64,000 nt of DNA from DATBLE01 sp963841405 (lineage in GTDB: Bacteria; Actinomycetota; Thermoleophilia; Gaiellales; Gaiellaceae): contig CAWJCM010000007.1 of the NCBI GenBank assembly GCA_963841405.1, positions 372,001 to 436,000 on the forward strand. The letters run 5' to 3'. The position numbers and the translations under genes are program-made. Below, in pieces: positions 24,151 through 30,900 of this stretch (the first letter of the stretch is position 1; the number at the start of each line of letters is the position of its first letter). A model generated the notes under the pieces. That model saw only the letters and a program-made list of their open reading frames with translations. It did not search any database and was not told the origin of the DNA.

Positions 24151-24494
24151 GCCGCCTCGATCTCCTCGGCGTGCTGGCCGATCGTCTGGTCGAGGAAGCG
24201 TCCGATTGCCTCTGCGAGGCGGGCGCCGACAAAGCCTGTGACGGGCTTGCCGTCGCGGAAGACGGCAACCGTAGGGATGCTCTGGATGCCGAATCGGGCG
24301 GCGAGCATCTGCTCGGCCTCGACGTCGATCTTGGCGAGTTCGATCTTGCCTTCACGCTTGGCGACTTCGGACTCGATCGCCGGGCCGAGCATCCGGCAGG
24401 GGCCGCACCAAGCGGCCCAGAAGTCGACGACGACAGGCAGCTCGTGTGAACGCTCGAGCACGTCCCGCTCGAAAGTCTCAGTGGTCACATCCAT
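24147..24494 (-). CDS. trxA: thioredoxin
   Basis: A 115-residue thioredoxin with the redox motif WCGPC (Cys30, Cys33) in VVDFWAAWCGPCRMLGP and the cis-Pro loop FGIQSIPTVAVFRDG. It reduces disulfides in the cytoplasm. The longer open frame upstream is rejected: the ATG giving MDVTTETFERDV has AGAGGAG with proper spacing. It sits between an ArsR-family regulator and the OsmC-like gene in one operon, so it is probably an inducible stress thioredoxin and not the housekeeping one. Confidence 0.92.
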   Translation of the reverse strand: MDVTTETFERDVLERSHELPVVVDFWAAWCGPCRMLGPAIESEVAKREGKIELAKIDVEAEQMLAARFGIQSIPTVAVFRDGKPVTGFVGARLAEAIGRFLDQTIGQHAEEIEAA

Positions 24495-24513
24495 GTTCGG
24501 CACTCCTCTGTGG

Positions 24514-24855
24514 CTAGGCGGGGGCACTGCCGATCAGGGCAGCGAGGCTCGAGAGTTGGGACTGCAGCGAGCCGCAGACCTGCTCGCACAGGGCGAAGAC
24601 GCCTTCGTCTGCGATCCGGTAGTAGACGTGGTTACCCTCTTTGCGGCGGGCGAGCATCCCCGCATCGACGAGGACGCCGAGGTGCTTGGAGACGTTCTGC
24701 TGGCCGGCGCCGAGCTGCTCGGCCAACTCGTTGACGCTGAGCTCGCCCTCGCGGAGGAGATCGAGCATCCGGATCCGCAGCGGCTCACTGAGGGCGCGGA
24801 AACGGCGGGCGATCAACTCGGCCAGATCCTCGGGAAGCGGGTGTGGAATTGCCAT
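24514..24855 (-). CDS. ArsR/SmtB-family transcriptional regulator
   Basis: A 113-residue winged-helix repressor: RFRALSEPLRIRMLDLLREGELSVNELAEQLGAGQQNVSKHLGVLVDAGMLARRKEGNHVYYRI covers helices and wing. Two cysteines only, Cys90 and Cys94 (ALCEQVCGSL), lie in the last helix; a Cys pair there could bind metal or be oxidised or persulfidated. The partners (thioredoxin, OsmC-like, MMPL) favour a redox or sulfur signal over arsenic. First gene of the operon, with its own AT-rich promoter/operator. Confidence 0.9.
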   Translation of the reverse strand: MAIPHPLPEDLAELIARRFRALSEPLRIRMLDLLREGELSVNELAEQLGAGQQNVSKHLGVLVDAGMLARRKEGNHVYYRIADEGVFALCEQVCGSLQSQLSSLAALIGSAPA

Positions 24856-24864
24856 CCTTGCTCT

Positions 24865-24893
24865 TCTATACTAACAAACGATTTAGTTGTAAA
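24865..24893 (-). promoter_or_regulatory. arsR-trx operon promoter and operator
   Basis: On the minus strand TTTACA (24893-24888) and TATAGA (24870-24865) are 17 bases apart, an ordinary sigma-70 layout ending 9 bases before the ATG. The spacer contains the inverted repeat ACTAA-N8-TTAGT (24870-24887), the sort of operator ArsR proteins use for self-repression. The patch is strikingly AT-rich for this genome. The remaining bases up to 25045 hold no gene. Confidence 0.7.
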
Positions 24894-25045
24894 GTAGTAT
24901 TGCCAGACAGGATAGTCAGGGTGCCGGTCGAACGCGTCTACCGAACCCTGCTGCGCGTACGCACCGGCACCGAGACCATTGCAAAACGCGCAGCCGGGAA
25001 CTCGCTGTGGACGCAGCTTTCCGGCTCAGGCGAGGCCGGGCCGGA

Positions 25046-25339
25046 TCACGGTCCAGGCTGCGGGCCGAGCAGGCCGGCGAGCCGGACCGCGTACCAGTCC
25101 TCCCACCGCTCCTCCGGCGCAGCGGCTGTGTAGTCGCGGTCGAGCTGGACGAGCACATGGACCAGATGGCTGCGAACTGGGATCGATCCGAGCAGGCCCG
25201 ATAGCTCCGACAGGTGGAGCAGCCAGTCCGCGTACCAGGAGGCCCAGTCGGGATCGTCTCCGTCCGTGATCCGGTAGACCAGATGGTGCGTCTCGGCCGC
25301 CTCGTGCAGGAGCTCGGCGATCCTGGCGGTGTCGGTCAT
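25046..25339 (-). CDS. small conserved hypothetical protein
   Basis: A 97-residue acidic protein starting MTDTARIAELLHEAAETHHLVYRITDGDDPDWASWYADWLLHLSELSGLLG and ending WEDWYAVRLAGLLGPQPGP. Predicted all-helical, rich in Trp/Tyr, no signal or membrane segment. I recall similar proteins of unknown function in actinobacteria but cannot name a family. The ATG at 25339 is the last Met before the conserved-looking part; the frame continues upstream without protein-like character. Confidence 0.7.
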   Translation of the reverse strand: MTDTARIAELLHEAAETHHLVYRITDGDDPDWASWYADWLLHLSELSGLLGSIPVRSHLVHVLVQLDRDYTAAAPEERWEDWYAVRLAGLLGPQPGP

Positions 25340-25414
25340 GAGTGCATTGTCTCGCGCCGACGGCGTCCGTTTCAGCCGCGTCGCCGGACGACGACGAGGA
25401 CGGCTCCTGGCGGC

Positions 25415-25543
25415 ATGCCGCACCGGGCGGTCAACCTGAGCGCGAGCGAGCGGGCGGTGGCGCTGGTCGCCCGGAACGACGCGGGCGAGCGGGAGCGCGT
25501 CGTTCCCTACGCCGTTTCCTGGTTCACAGCCGGCGCCGGGTGA
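25415..25543 (+). CDS. possible small ORF, 42 residues
   Basis: MPHRAVNLSASERAVALVAR followed by NDAGERERVVPYAVSWFTAGAG. Almost every codon ends in G or C as in the real genes, and the composition is protein-like, with a charged amphipathic start. It lies in the 230-base gap between two minus-strand genes and no shadowing gene explains its codon bias. Weak ribosome site. No family recognised; it could also be a fragment of a lost gene. Confidence 0.35.
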   Translation: MPHRAVNLSASERAVALVARNDAGERERVVPYAVSWFTAGAG

Positions 25544-25572
25544 AAGTCCCGAGCGAGGCAAGGGGCGGCCTG

Positions 25573-26517
25573 CTAACGCAGAATGAAACCCTCGCCGAGC
25601 TCGTCGTCGGGCTCGAGGACGAACTCGTGCCGCCCGGTCAGGTGCGCGCTGCCCTCGATCTCGGTGACGACGCCGTCCGCGGTTTCCCCGACGACGCGGC
25701 CGGTGAACTCGCTGCCGACGATGCTCAGGTGACGGAGCGGCTCGCCGGTGGCGAGCCGGCCCTCGTCGTGCAGCAGCGCGAGCCGGGCGGACGTGCCGCT
25801 GCCGCACGGCGAGCGGTCGACCTCGCCGTCGGCAAAGACGGTGACGTTCCGCTGCGTCAGCGGCCCTGCTCCCTCCTCCTGCCAGAAGATCACTCCGTAC
25901 ACGTCGCGCAGCTCGGGCTCGGCGGGGTGGACGATCGCCTGCGTCGCCTCCAGATCGGCCTTGATCGCGCGACCGAGCTCGACCAGCCGTGGCAGCTCGG
26001 CGGGCTCGACCTGCTCCTCCACCGAGGCGTAGAAGGCGCCGCCGAAGGCGACATCCACGTCCCGGGCGGCCGCAGGGATCCTGCGTGCGTGGACGAAGGC
26101 CGGCACGTTGCGGAAACGAACCGACGCGACGCGGCCGTCCTCGGCGCGGGCGACCGTGTGCAGCCGTCCCGACGGCACGTCGACCACGACCTCGGGTCCC
26201 TCGACCAGCCCGTGCTCGATCGCCCAGGTGACGAGCGCGATCGTCCCGTGCCCGCACGCGGTCGAGTAGCCCGCGTTGTGGAAGAACACGACGCCGAGGT
26301 CGGCGCTGCCGTCCTCCGGCCCGGTCACGAAACAGCCGTACATGTCGGCATGGCCGCGGGGCTCGAAGACGAGCAGGCGGCGGACGTGGTCGAGGTGCTC
26401 CTGGGCGAAGCGACGCTTCTCGAGGATCGTCCGCCCTGCGAGCCGCGGGACTCCCCCGGTGACGATCCGGAACGGCTCGCCGCCGGTGTGGTAGTCGACG
26501 GTTGTGATCGGCCTCAA
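25573..26517 (-). CDS. proline racemase family protein, probable 4-hydroxyproline epimerase
   Basis: A 314-residue PLP-independent racemase. Both catalytic cysteines are present: Cys88 in STACGHGT and Cys238 in DRSPCGSGTSA, which favours an epimerase over 3-hydroxyproline dehydratase, where one Cys is replaced by Thr. Opening VDYHTGGEPFRIVTGG and closing EFTGRVVGE fit the family. TTG start overlapping the stop of the PaaG-like gene (TTGA). It may interconvert trans-4-hydroxy-L-proline and the cis-D form; other hydroxyproline genes are not nearby. Confidence 0.85.
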   Translation of the reverse strand: MRPITTVDYHTGGEPFRIVTGGVPRLAGRTILEKRRFAQEHLDHVRRLLVFEPRGHADMYGCFVTGPEDGSADLGVVFFHNAGYSTACGHGTIALVTWAIEHGLVEGPEVVVDVPSGRLHTVARAEDGRVASVRFRNVPAFVHARRIPAAARDVDVAFGGAFYASVEEQVEPAELPRLVELGRAIKADLEATQAIVHPAEPELRDVYGVIFWQEEGAGPLTQRNVTVFADGEVDRSPCGSGTSARLALLHDEGRLATGEPLRHLSIVGSEFTGRVVGETADGVVTEIEGSAHLTGRHEFVLEPDDELGEGFILR

Positions 26518-27284
26518 CGGCCGCTGAAGCTCGGCGGGCGCTTCTCGAGGAACGCCGTCACGCCCTCGGTGAAGTCGGCTGTCCTCGTCGCCGCCGTCTG
26601 GAGCTCGGCCTCCAGCGCGAGCTGCTCGTCCAGCGTCGCGTGCTGCGCCTGGTCGAACAGGCGCTTGGTCATCCCGATGGCGCGGGTCGGCCGGGAGGCG
26701 TAGTCGGCCGCGAGCTCGGCGGCCCGGGCGGCCAGGGCGTCGGCCTCGACCACCTCGTCCACCAGGCCCCAGGCGTGCGCCTCGGCCGCGGTCAGCTTCC
26801 GGCTCGAGCTCATCCAGGCGAATGCCCGTGAGGACCCCAGCAGCCGGGCGATGAAGTACGAGCCGCCCGAGTCGGGCACCAGTCCGATGCCGATGAACCC
26901 CGGGACGAAGGCGGCAGAGTCGGCGGCGATCCGGTAGTCGCAGACGCAGGCAAGCGAGAGCCCGGCGCCGGCGGCGGCGCCGTTGACCGCCGCGATCACC
27001 GGCTTCTCCAGCGCGCGGATCGCCCGCACGTTCGGGTGGTAGGTCGCCTCCAGGTGCTCGCCGACGTCGTGGTCGAGGCCTCTGAACTCGCTGATGTCCT
27101 GGCCGGCGCAGAAGCCCTTGCCCGCGCCCGTGATCACAACGGCGCGGACGTCCCCGGCTGCAGCTTCCTCGAGCGCTGCGCGCAGGGCGGCGTGCATCGA
27201 GGTGGTGAAGGAGTTGTAGGACTCGGGCCGGTTGAGCGTGATCGTCAGAACGGCGCCGTCACGGCTGGTCTCGACCTCGGCCAC
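26514..27284 (-). CDS. paaG: enoyl-CoA hydratase/isomerase, probable PaaG (epoxyphenylacetyl-CoA isomerase)
   Basis: A 256-residue crotonase. Oxyanion-hole segments are AGKGFCAGQDISEF and NGAAAGAGLSLACVCDYRIAA. The active-site stretch reads FIGIGLVPDSGGSYFIARLLG, with Asp in place of the hydratase Glu, the arrangement I associate with PaaG-type isomerases that turn ring-epoxidised phenylacetyl-CoA into an oxepin. paaABCD lies 5 kb away, which supports this. GTG start with TAGGCT seven bases upstream on the same strand, so probably leaderless. Ordinary isomerase is the alternative. Confidence 0.78.
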   Translation of the reverse strand: MAEVETSRDGAVLTITLNRPESYNSFTTSMHAALRAALEEAAAGDVRAVVITGAGKGFCAGQDISEFRGLDHDVGEHLEATYHPNVRAIRALEKPVIAAVNGAAAGAGLSLACVCDYRIAADSAAFVPGFIGIGLVPDSGGSYFIARLLGSSRAFAWMSSSRKLTAAEAHAWGLVDEVVEADALAARAAELAADYASRPTRAIGMTKRLFDQAQHATLDEQLALEAELQTAATRTADFTEGVTAFLEKRPPSFSGR

Positions 27285-27290
27285 CGGCGC

Positions 27291-27314
27291 AGCCTATCGC
27301 CCGCCTGCTATCAC
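27291..27314. promoter_or_regulatory. divergent leaderless promoters of paaG-like and htrA-like genes
   Basis: TAGGCT on the minus strand (27296-27291) ends six bases before the GTG at 27284, and TATCAC on the plus strand (27309-27314) ends six bases before the ATG at 27321. Both positions put the start point at the start codon. No Shine-Dalgarno sequence precedes either gene. Confidence 0.5.
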
Positions 27315-27320
27315 TGGCCC

Positions 27321-28301
27321 ATGAGAGCGTTGAGGCTGATCTCGCTCGATGAGCAGGTGCGGGAGGAGGCGCCACTGGACGCGTACTCCCGCGTGGTCAC
27401 CGAAGTCGCGCGCCGGCTGGCGCCGTCGGTCGCCAACCTCCGCGTGTCGCGTCGCGCCCAGCGTGGGCGACGTCTCGACGGCGGCGGCAGCGGCGTGGTG
27501 ATCACGCCCGACGGCTTCGTCCTGACCTCGGCCCACGTGGTCGCGGGCACCAACCGCGGCGTCGCCTCCTTCGTCGATGGCCGGGAGTTGACGGTCGAAG
27601 TGGTCGGCGCGGACCCGCTCTCGGACCTGGCGGCGCTGCGGACGGAGCCGAGCGCCCTCGTCGCCGCAGAGCTCGGCGACGCGGAGCGGCTCCAGGTCGG
27701 CCAGCTGGTGGTCGCGATCGGCAACCCGAACGGCTTCGCCGGCTCGGTCACCGCGGGGGTCGTCTCCGCGCTCGGGCGCTCGCTGCCGACGCGCTCCGGG
27801 TCCGCGATGCGGATCGTCGAGAACGTGATCCAGACCGACGCCGCCCTCAACCCTGGGAACTCGGGCGGCGCGCTCGCCGACGGGGAGGGGCGCGTCGTCG
27901 GGATCAACACCGCCGTCGCCGGCGTCGGGCTCGGCCTCGCCGTTCCGATCAACACGGCTACGCGGTCGATCGTGGGCGCGTTGCTGCGCGACGGCCGGGT
28001 GCGCCGTGCCTACCTCGGGATTGCCGGCGACACCCGCCCCCTGCCGCCGCGGCTGGCAGCCGCACTCGGCCGGGAACGGGGCATCGAGGTCGTGCAGGTG
28101 GCCGAGGACAGCCCCGCGGACCGCGCAGGCTTGCGCCCCGAGGACCTGATCGTCGAGGTGGGCGGCGTGTCGGTGAGCGCGGTCGACGATCTGCAGCGGC
28201 TGATGGCGGGCGACGTCATCGGCCGGCCCGTGACCGCCCGTCTGCTCCGCCGGGGCCGCGAGCTGACGGTCGAGGTCGTCCCGGACGAGCTCGTCGCGTA
28301 G
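27321..28301 (+). CDS. HtrA/DegP-like serine protease without membrane anchor
   Basis: A 326-residue trypsin-like protease with one C-terminal PDZ domain. Catalytic triad: His72 (LTSAHVVAG), Asp102 (PLSDLAAL) and Ser181 (NPGNSGGAL). The PDZ domain covers about 230-320 (RAYLGIAGD, ADRAGLRPEDLIVEVGG). Unlike most HtrA proteins there is no signal peptide or N-terminal helix; the start MRALRLISLDEQVREEAP leads directly into the protease domain, so it should be cytoplasmic. The ATG at 27321 appears leaderless. The next gene follows after 12 bases. Confidence 0.87.
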   Translation: MRALRLISLDEQVREEAPLDAYSRVVTEVARRLAPSVANLRVSRRAQRGRRLDGGGSGVVITPDGFVLTSAHVVAGTNRGVASFVDGRELTVEVVGADPLSDLAALRTEPSALVAAELGDAERLQVGQLVVAIGNPNGFAGSVTAGVVSALGRSLPTRSGSAMRIVENVIQTDAALNPGNSGGALADGEGRVVGINTAVAGVGLGLAVPINTATRSIVGALLRDGRVRRAYLGIAGDTRPLPPRLAAALGRERGIEVVQVAEDSPADRAGLRPEDLIVEVGGVSVSAVDDLQRLMAGDVIGRPVTARLLRRGRELTVEVVPDELVA

Positions 28302-28313
28302 CCCGGCGCGCCG

Positions 28314-29390
28314 GTGCTCTGGGATCCGACCGCTCACGAGCCGCTCGTCCAGGACGGCTGGGACGCAGAGCGGGCACGCGCGGCGGTCCGGGCGATCGCG
28401 GACGACGCGGAGAAGGCCTTCGTCGACGGCTGGCCCGCCCATCCGCTCGACGTCGACTCGACCGACGCAGGCCCGTGGCGCGGCCTCTACCTCGGCGCGG
28501 CAGGCGTGGTGGACGCGTTACGGCGTCTCTCGGAGCGAGGCTTCGTGGAGCTCCGCCGCGACTACGCGCCGTATCTGGAGCAGCTGGACGGCGACGCCGA
28601 GGGCCCGAGCCTGATGGTCGGCGAGACCGGTGTCCTCCTCGTGCGGCAGCGCCTGTCGCCGTCGCAGCCGACGGTCGAGCGGCTACGGGAACTCATCGCC
28701 TCGAACGTGGAGGCCGAGCAGCGCGAGCTGCTCTGGGGCAGCCCGGGGACGATGCTGGTCGCGCGTGAACTGGGCTGCGACGAGCTCTGGCAGGCCTCCG
28801 CCGAGAGCCTCCTCGCCGCCCGCGACCCCGAGACGGGCCTGTGGGAGCAGAACCTCCACGGCAGGGCCGACCGGCACCTGGGCGCGGCCCACGGTTTCGC
28901 CGGCTGCGTGCTCGCGCTCGGCGAGCCAGACGGCGCGGCCGAGACCGCCCGCCGCTACGCGGTCGCGGAGGACAGCCTGGTGAACTGGCCGCCCCACGAC
29001 GACGGCGCGCTCGTCCGCAACGGCACGATCCGGGTGCAGTGGTGCCACGGCGCGCCGGGCATGGTCACCTCGCTCGGCGACCTCCTCGACGAGGACCTCG
29101 CGCTGGCCGCAGGCGAGCTCACGTGGCGAGCAGGGCCGCTCGCCAAGGGCGCGAATCTCTGCCATGGCACCGCCGGAAACGGCTACGCCTTCCTCACGCT
29201 CTTCGAGCGCACCGGCGACGAGCGCTGGCTCGACCGGGCCTGCCGTTTCGCCGTCCACTCGATCGCGCAGGTCGAGCGCGCACGCGCCCGCCACGGGATG
29301 GGCCGCTACAGCCTCTGGACCGGCGACCTCGGGACGGCGCTCTACCTCGCCGACTGCATCGACGGAGCCGGGCGGCTGCCGCTCCCCTGA
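28314..29390 (+). CDS. stand-alone LanC-like protein
   Basis: A 358-residue alpha-toroid protein of the lanthionine synthetase C-like family. Zinc-site motifs are both present: VQWCHGAPGMVTSLG at about residues 241-255 and LCHGTAGNGYAFL at about 283-295, giving the Cys and Cys-His ligands. Earlier toroid repeats include LYLGAAGVVDALRRL, LMVGETGVLLVRQRL and GAAHGFAGCVLALG. No lanthipeptide precursor, LanB/LanM dehydratase or exporter is near, so it is not part of a recognisable lantibiotic cluster; lone LanC-like proteins may add thiols such as glutathione or mycothiol to dehydroamino acids. GTG start. Confidence 0.85.
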   Translation: MLWDPTAHEPLVQDGWDAERARAAVRAIADDAEKAFVDGWPAHPLDVDSTDAGPWRGLYLGAAGVVDALRRLSERGFVELRRDYAPYLEQLDGDAEGPSLMVGETGVLLVRQRLSPSQPTVERLRELIASNVEAEQRELLWGSPGTMLVARELGCDELWQASAESLLAARDPETGLWEQNLHGRADRHLGAAHGFAGCVLALGEPDGAAETARRYAVAEDSLVNWPPHDDGALVRNGTIRVQWCHGAPGMVTSLGDLLDEDLALAAGELTWRAGPLAKGANLCHGTAGNGYAFLTLFERTGDERWLDRACRFAVHSIAQVERARARHGMGRYSLWTGDLGTALYLADCIDGAGRLPLP

Positions 29391-29704
29391 CGGCGTCTCG
29401 CGAACGCCCAGAGCGCGAGCGCGGCGATCCCTGCGACCACCTGCCAGCCGAGCAGCATCCGACCGGCGTCGATCGCAGGCTTCCAGCTGACCTCTCCGTC
29501 CTTGATCACGTACGCGCCGACCGGCCTGGCCTTCAGCCCGAAGCCGCCGCCACCGTTGTCCTCGCTGTCGCCGCCTCCGCCTCCGCCGCCGCCGACCGAC
29601 GCCGCCGGGATCACGAGCACGCCGTCCTGCTCGATCGGGTCGCCGTACACACGCCGCACGGTGAGCGAGTCGCGGACGCCGCTCAGGAGCTCTGCCGGGT
29701 TCAT
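29342..29704 (-). CDS. GerW/YtfJ-family protein
   Basis: A 120-residue protein with the YtfJ pattern: RDSLTVRRVYGDPIEQDGVLVIPAASV, a glycine run, then GFGLKARPVGAYVIKDGEVSWKPAIDAGR, followed by a C-terminal membrane helix (LGWQVVAGIAALALWAFA). In Bacillus the homologue contributes to spore germination, but the family is widespread in non-sporulating actinobacteria, so sporulation should not be inferred. Its 3' end overlaps the LanC-like gene for 49 bases on the other strand; its start lies in the stop of the enoyl-CoA hydratase gene (ATGA). Confidence 0.82.
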   Translation of the reverse strand: MNPAELLSGVRDSLTVRRVYGDPIEQDGVLVIPAASVGGGGGGGGDSEDNGGGGFGLKARPVGAYVIKDGEVSWKPAIDAGRMLLGWQVVAGIAALALWAFARRRQGSGSRPAPSMQSAR

Positions 29705-30525
29705 TCCTTCTCCCTTCGTCGCTGGAGGAAGCCCTGTACCCCCTCCGCCGCCTCGTCACTCAGCATCGACAGCGCGAGCCAGTCGTGGGCGTGACGGATC
29801 GTCCCGTGCCAGGCCAGGTCGCGGAAGAAGTCGAGCTGGGTCTTCGCGTACCGCGTGATCAGCGGCAGCCGCGCGGCCAGCTTCCCGACCAGCTCGTCGA
29901 CGGTGGCGTCGAGGTCGGCCGCAGGTACGGCGCGGTTGACGAGGCCCCACTCGACCGCCTGCGCGGCCGGGATCTCCTCGCACAGCAGGATGATCTCGCG
30001 CGCCCGCCGGTCGCCGACGATCAGGGGCAGCCACTGCGTCGCGCCGGCCGCCGGCACCGAGCCGTGCTGGAGGCCGACGTGGCGGATGAACGCGTCCTCG
30101 ACCATCACCGCCAGGTCGCACGCCATCTGCAGCTCGTTGCCTCCGCCGACGCAGATCCCGTTGATGCGCGCCACCGTCGGCTTGCCGATCCTCCGGAGAG
30201 CGGTGACCCCGGCGTCCATCGCGCCGAACCACTTCCAGTAGTCGCGCTCGTTCCCGACGTAGCCCTCGTCGGCCCAGGCCCGCAGGTTCGCACCGACGCA
30301 GAAGGCGCGCCCGGCGCCGGTGAGGACGACGACCCGGATCTCGTCGTCCCACGATGCGTCCTCGCAGGCCCGGGCGAGCTCGCGCAGCATCCGGAAGTCG
30401 AAGGCGTTCAGCACCTCGGGACGGTTGAGCGTGATCGTTGCCCTCGGCGGTTCCTTCTCGTAGAGGATCGACTCGAGGCCGAGCTCGTCGGGGGAGCTGG
30501 CGGCCGGACGCTCGGGCTCGGTCAC
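29701..30525 (-). CDS. enoyl-CoA hydratase/isomerase family protein
   Basis: A 274-residue crotonase with oxyanion-hole motifs AGRAFCVGANLRAW and NGICVGGGNELQMACDLAVM. The expected catalytic region reads HVGLQHGSVPAAGATQWLPLIVG, lacking the standard hydratase Glu pair, so the reaction is uncertain. The segment ERDYWKWFGAMDAGVTALRRIGKP differs from ordinary FadB-type enzymes and recalls ring-acyl-CoA hydratases or hydrolases. GTG start overlaps the EthD stop. Located between EthD and GerW genes; aromatic degradation is plausible but unproved. Confidence 0.8.
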   Translation of the reverse strand: MTEPERPAASSPDELGLESILYEKEPPRATITLNRPEVLNAFDFRMLRELARACEDASWDDEIRVVVLTGAGRAFCVGANLRAWADEGYVGNERDYWKWFGAMDAGVTALRRIGKPTVARINGICVGGGNELQMACDLAVMVEDAFIRHVGLQHGSVPAAGATQWLPLIVGDRRAREIILLCEEIPAAQAVEWGLVNRAVPAADLDATVDELVGKLAARLPLITRYAKTQLDFFRDLAWHGTIRHAHDWLALSMLSDEAAEGVQGFLQRRREKE

Positions 30526-30800
30526 GCGAGAGAGACGACCTGCACGGAGAACGGGACGCCCATCTCGGCCGCGTCCTCGCCGGTGGCGGTGAACTCCGGC
30601 GTGCCCGCCGCCTGCTGGAACGTCGCCAGGTCCGGGAACTCGAACTCGGCGTAGTACCTGAACCGGGCCTCGCCGATCGGGGTGGCGAGGATCTTGCCGT
30701 GGCGGAACGTGAACGGAACCTTGCTCACGAACTCGTCGATGTGCTGCTGGTAGCGCTCCTCATCGACGTCTCCCTCGTACAGGACGAACGCGCGGACCAT
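30522..30800 (-). CDS. EthD family protein
   Basis: A 92-residue single-domain dimeric alpha-beta barrel protein: MVRAFVLYEGDVDEERYQQHIDEFVSKVPFT, RYYAEFEFPDLATFQQAAGTPEF and a closing VSLA strand fit EthD. Family members bind small hydrophobic ligands and often accompany oxidative degradation genes. AGGAG lies seven bases before the ATG. First gene of a three-gene unit (EthD, enoyl-CoA hydratase, GerW-like). Confidence 0.8.
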   Translation of the reverse strand: MVRAFVLYEGDVDEERYQQHIDEFVSKVPFTFRHGKILATPIGEARFRYYAEFEFPDLATFQQAAGTPEFTATGEDAAEMGVPFSVQVVSLA

Positions 30801-30838
30801 GTGGACTCCTCGGCTCGGGATCGCCGGGAGCCTACAGA

Positions 30839-30865
30839 GGGACTGTTCCCGAAGGGGACTGTCCC
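30839..30865. repeat. paired mini-palindromes GGGACTGTTCCC and GGGACTGTCCC
   Basis: GGGACTGTTCCC (30839-30850) and GGGACTGTCCC (30855-30865) lie in direct tandem, separated by GAAG. Read on the minus strand this is a two-block element, GGGACAGTCCC-CTTC-GGGAACAGTCCC. It sits in the 100-base gap upstream of EthD and downstream of the xanthine dehydrogenase large-subunit gene. Related single blocks occur at 41037 and 51464. Confidence 0.75.
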
Positions 30866-30900
30866 AGGGTAACCGCCGTGGTGGCGCTTCGATTGCACGG

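Noticed and set aside
28314..29390. A lanthipeptide biosynthetic cluster
   Set aside because: Only a LanC-like gene is present; no precursor peptide, dehydratase, protease or dedicated exporter was found on either side.
29342..29704. Evidence of sporulation from the GerW-like gene
   Set aside because: The family is common in organisms that form no endospores, and no other sporulation gene is in the window.
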